A stretch of DNA of 64,000 nucleotides. It comes from Vulcanimicrobiota bacterium. GTDB lineage: Bacteria > Pseudomonadota > Gammaproteobacteria > Xanthomonadales > Rhodanobacteraceae. Every line of letters begins with the position of its first letter. Position 1 is the first letter of the stretch. The notes below the pieces were generated by a model that had not been told where the DNA came from, did not search any database, and saw only the letters and a list, made by a program, of their open reading frames with translations. The position numbers and the translations under genes were made by a program. The stretch is from NCBI GenBank assembly GCA_903970555.1, contig CAJCJD010000246.1, positions 1 to 64,000 of the forward strand. The letters are read 5' to 3'. This document shows, piece by piece, positions 61,568 through 64,000 of this stretch.

Positions 61568-64000
61568 ATGTCCACCGTACTTCGCAAACATCCATTGTCA
61601 TTTGCCGTCACCATGTCGCTGTTCGCCGTCGTGTCGACGACGAGTGCCGCATCGACATTCGCCTATGCCCAGGCGGACGGCCAAACCGCGCAGACCACGA
61701 CGCAAACCGCGCCGGCACCGGCTTCTGCTCCGCCGTCGCCCAACGCCAAGAAAGACGACGCCAAGAAGGCGGATGACGCGGCGAAAAAGAATGCGACCAC
61801 GCTGTCGACCGTATCTGTTTCGGGCGTACGCGCGTCGCAGGAGCACGCCATCGATCTGAAACGTGATGCTCCAAACATTCAGGACAGCATTACGGCGGAA
61901 AACATCGGCGCGCTACCCGATACTACGATCACCGACTCCCTGCAACGCGTCACTGGCGTGCAGATCAATCGCGACGCTGGTGTAGGTACGTCGGTGGACG
62001 TACGCGGCCTGCCTGAGGTCGGCACCATGTTGAACGGCGAAGTGTTCATCACGGCCGATCAGATCGACTCGCAGCAGCCCGACTTCACCATGTTGCCGTC
62101 CACGCTGTTTCACGGCGTGGACGTGGTGAAGTCCTCGACCGCCAACGAGACCGACGCTGGTATCAGCGGTGCCGTCGACCTGCACACCTATCGCCCATGG
62201 GACCTTCCCAGCGGATTTACTTACAGCTATTCAACCGATGCAGAGCGTGGCTCCACCACCAATCATTTGGGGCCCGAGGCCAACGGACTGGTTTCGTACA
62301 ACGATAGCGGCCGCTGGGGTTTGCTGATCGCCGCCGATTACTCCAACACCACGCGCTTCAACTCGTCGGAAGGTCTCGATCAATACGGCGTGGTGCTCAA
62401 TGGCGAGAACGCCGCCAGCGCAGGTGGCTACAACGGCTTTCTGACGCCGTGGAACGGCGCGCCCATTCCATCGAAGATCGTTCAAAACGCCGACGGCAGC
62501 GTGGACGTCAATGGCGACGGCAAGTCCAACGGCGTATTCATGGGTAGCCAGGACATCAACATCAATGACATTACGACGCAACGCAAACGCAAGTCCGGCA
62601 ATGCGTCGTTTCAGATGGATCTCGGCAACGGGCTGAGTCTGACCAGCGACTACTTCTACTCGCAACAACGCGAGTACGACCTTAATGACGGCATTCAGTT
62701 CAACTCCACCAACTGGCAGGGCGCAACCTACGTGCCGCTGCAATCGCGCAATACTGGAAGCCCTGCCCTGGGCTCCTATGGCACGCCGGAGCCCGGTTGG
62801 CAGGGCTCGCAGATCTACACCACGCAGGTGTATGAGAAGTGGCCCGGCGACGTGGAGTCGTACTCGCAGATCATCCAGAAAAGCTCCAATGCGAAGAACT
62901 TCAATCTTCAGTTGGATTACGACGACGGCGGACCTTTCACGGCGAGCGTACGTGGCATCCGCGACACCGCGTTCCAGTCGAATGTAGAAACCGACATCAA
63001 CGTTTCCGACTCCGACGGCGCACTGTGGCCCAACGTGTTGATGCCCGGCGCGAATGTACCGCCCGGTACGTTCGTCTACCCGGCACAGCTGGGTGGTGAC
63101 CGCGTATTCAACGCGAATGGCATTCCGCAGAACACGGTGCCGATCATCGCGAACTTCGGGGGACGTTACATCACCGTCAACATGCCACCGTCGTTGGCGG
63201 CCGATTTCGCCAACCCCAACGCGTGGACGATGAAGACGCTGGAATCTTCCGGCGACTACGACCGTCAAGTGGCGTTGAACGCATTGCGCTTCGACGGGAA
63301 ATACGATTTCCAGGACGGTTTCAAGCTCGAATTCGGTGTGCGCAACAGCATCCGCAACGCCAACAACTACGGTTGGACGCTGGAAACACCCGTCTATGCA
63401 GGCATCGGTGCCAGCGATCCGAACGGATGCCTGGTGCGTTATGTGGGTGCCGACGTGGTGTTGAATAGCGGCTCGTGTACCGCGGGCAACTCAGAGGGTT
63501 ACTTCCGCGCCGGACCGCTGTCGGCGATATCGATGCCCAATACGGCTACACCGCTGTCGAGCAACTTCAAGGAGTACAACAACCTGCTTGGTTCGGGCAT
63601 CAATTTCTGGGCGGTCAACCCTAACGCGATGGTCAATCCCATTTCGTATTGGAAATCGCTCTACCCTGATACCACCGAAGTCGCTGAACCGGGAACGAGT
63701 TGGGACGTGCAGCTGAAAGAGTTGACGGGCTATTTGCAGGGCGATTTCGATGGCACTCTCGGCGACATGCCATACAGCGGCAACATCGGCGTTCGCATGA
63801 TCCACACCAATCTAAACGTTACCCAGTTTTTGAGTGGCGCGCCCGGTGCGTACGGTGACGAACCCGTCGAAACAGGCACGGCCGTCACCAAGCGCAGTTA
63901 TCAAGACGTGTTGCCGTCGGCCAACTTCTCGCTGGATATCTTCGATAACCTGAAGTTTCGATTGGCGGCATCCAAGAACATGATGCCACTGGACCTCAGC
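61568..64000 (+). CDS. TonB-dependent receptor, carbohydrate type (3' partial)
   Basis: The frame is open from the ATG at 61568 to the last base of the window, 811 codons, so the C-terminal barrel end lies beyond. GAGGTTAAAAGCCC precedes the start. A signal peptide (ends near STFAYAQ) is followed by a Lys/Asp/Ala-rich linker (KKDDAKKADDAAKKN), a TonB box (TLSTVSVSG) and a plug: SITAENIGALPDTTITDSLQRVTGVQINRD, then DVVKSSTANETDAGISGAVDLHTYRP. This plug type is common in Xanthomonadales sugar receptors of the CUT loci. With glucokinase and hexosaminidase just upstream (200-bp gap), chito-oligosaccharide or GlcNAc-containing glycan uptake is likely. Confidence 0.92.
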   Translation, partial: MSTVLRKHPLSFAVTMSLFAVVSTTSAASTFAYAQADGQTAQTTTQTAPAPASAPPSPNAKKDDAKKADDAAKKNATTLSTVSVSGVRASQEHAIDLKRDAPNIQDSITAENIGALPDTTITDSLQRVTGVQINRDAGVGTSVDVRGLPEVGTMLNGEVFITADQIDSQQPDFTMLPSTLFHGVDVVKSSTANETDAGISGAVDLHTYRPWDLPSGFTYSYSTDAERGSTTNHLGPEANGLVSYNDSGRWGLLIAADYSNTTRFNSSEGLDQYGVVLNGENAASAGGYNGFLTPWNGAPIPSKIVQNADGSVDVNGDGKSNGVFMGSQDININDITTQRKRKSGNASFQMDLGNGLSLTSDYFYSQQREYDLNDGIQFNSTNWQGATYVPLQSRNTGSPALGSYGTPEPGWQGSQIYTTQVYEKWPGDVESYSQIIQKSSNAKNFNLQLDYDDGGPFTASVRGIRDTAFQSNVETDINVSDSDGALWPNVLMPGANVPPGTFVYPAQLGGDRVFNANGIPQNTVPIIANFGGRYITVNMPPSLAADFANPNAWTMKTLESSGDYDRQVALNALRFDGKYDFQDGFKLEFGVRNSIRNANNYGWTLETPVYAGIGASDPNGCLVRYVGADVVLNSGSCTAGNSEGYFRAGPLSAISMPNTATPLSSNFKEYNNLLGSGINFWAVNPNAMVNPISYWKSLYPDTTEVAEPGTSWDVQLKELTGYLQGDFDGTLGDMPYSGNIGVRMIHTNLNVTQFLSGAPGAYGDEPVETGTAVTKRSYQDVLPSANFSLDIFDNLKFRLAASKNMMPLDLS

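Noticed and set aside
62231-63268. Open frame of 345 residues on the minus strand
   Set aside because: It is antisense to the TonB receptor at the window end and is Val/Arg/His rich without a family.

Overview
The window looks like chromosomal DNA of a gammaproteobacterium of the Xanthomonadales, most likely Rhodanobacteraceae (Dyella, Luteibacter or Rhodanobacter type). The grounds are moderately high GC, many TonB-dependent receptors paired with glycoside hydrolases, GCG_CRPN-type small proteins, and dense mixed-strand gene packing. This is inferred from gene content; no rRNA or tRNA gene is present to confirm it. No prophage, intact insertion sequence or CRISPR array was seen.

Layout. 0-2.4 kb: 3' part of a repeat-rich autotransporter. 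2.5-4.4 kb: LytS/LytTR two-component pair. 4.6-9.7 kb: secreted methyltransferase-like protein, then an RND efflux pair (adaptor and pump). 9.8-13.7 kb: VOC protein, GT39 membrane glycosyltransferase, glutathione transferase and a truncated metallo-beta-lactamase-fold gene. 13.8-18.0 kb: minus-strand cluster of DUF2946 protein, TonB receptor and PepSY protein, two of them Met/His rich, probably for copper. 18.5-21.2 kb: FxLYD protein and a GH92 alpha-mannosidase.

21.3-33.6 kb holds a complete myo-inositol locus. iolG and an RpiR-type regulator are on the minus strand. Divergent from them is a plus-strand operon of ABC transporter (binding protein, permease, single-domain ATPase) and iolC-D-E-B-A. 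IolC carries a fused C-terminal aldolase-like domain, so uptake and every step to acetyl-CoA and DHAP are covered. A 9-bp hairpin with a T run closes the operon.

33.8-44 kb: a two-gene unit of TIR-domain protein and heme-motif (CxxCH) membrane sensor, a small Cys-rich secreted protein, NTF2-like protein, aldehyde dehydrogenase, an HExxH membrane protein, a MarR regulator with a near-ideal operator, a GH39 glycosidase and a FUSC transporter. 44-51.4 kb: MarC-type protein, secreted lipase, two lysozyme-inhibitor-like proteins, AraC and LysR regulators and a second FUSC protein. 51.5-57.9 kb: small hypothetical secreted or membrane proteins, an orphan ATP-grasp enzyme, and a local cluster of short palindromic repeats. 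58-64 kb: glucokinase, GH20 beta-hexosaminidase and a TonB receptor, a GlcNAc or chitin-oligomer use operon preceded by a LacI-type palindrome and cut by the window end.

The candidates most worth follow-up are the TIR plus heme-sensor pair, the Met-rich copper-type cluster, the orphan ATP-grasp gene and two families of dispersed intergenic repeats.
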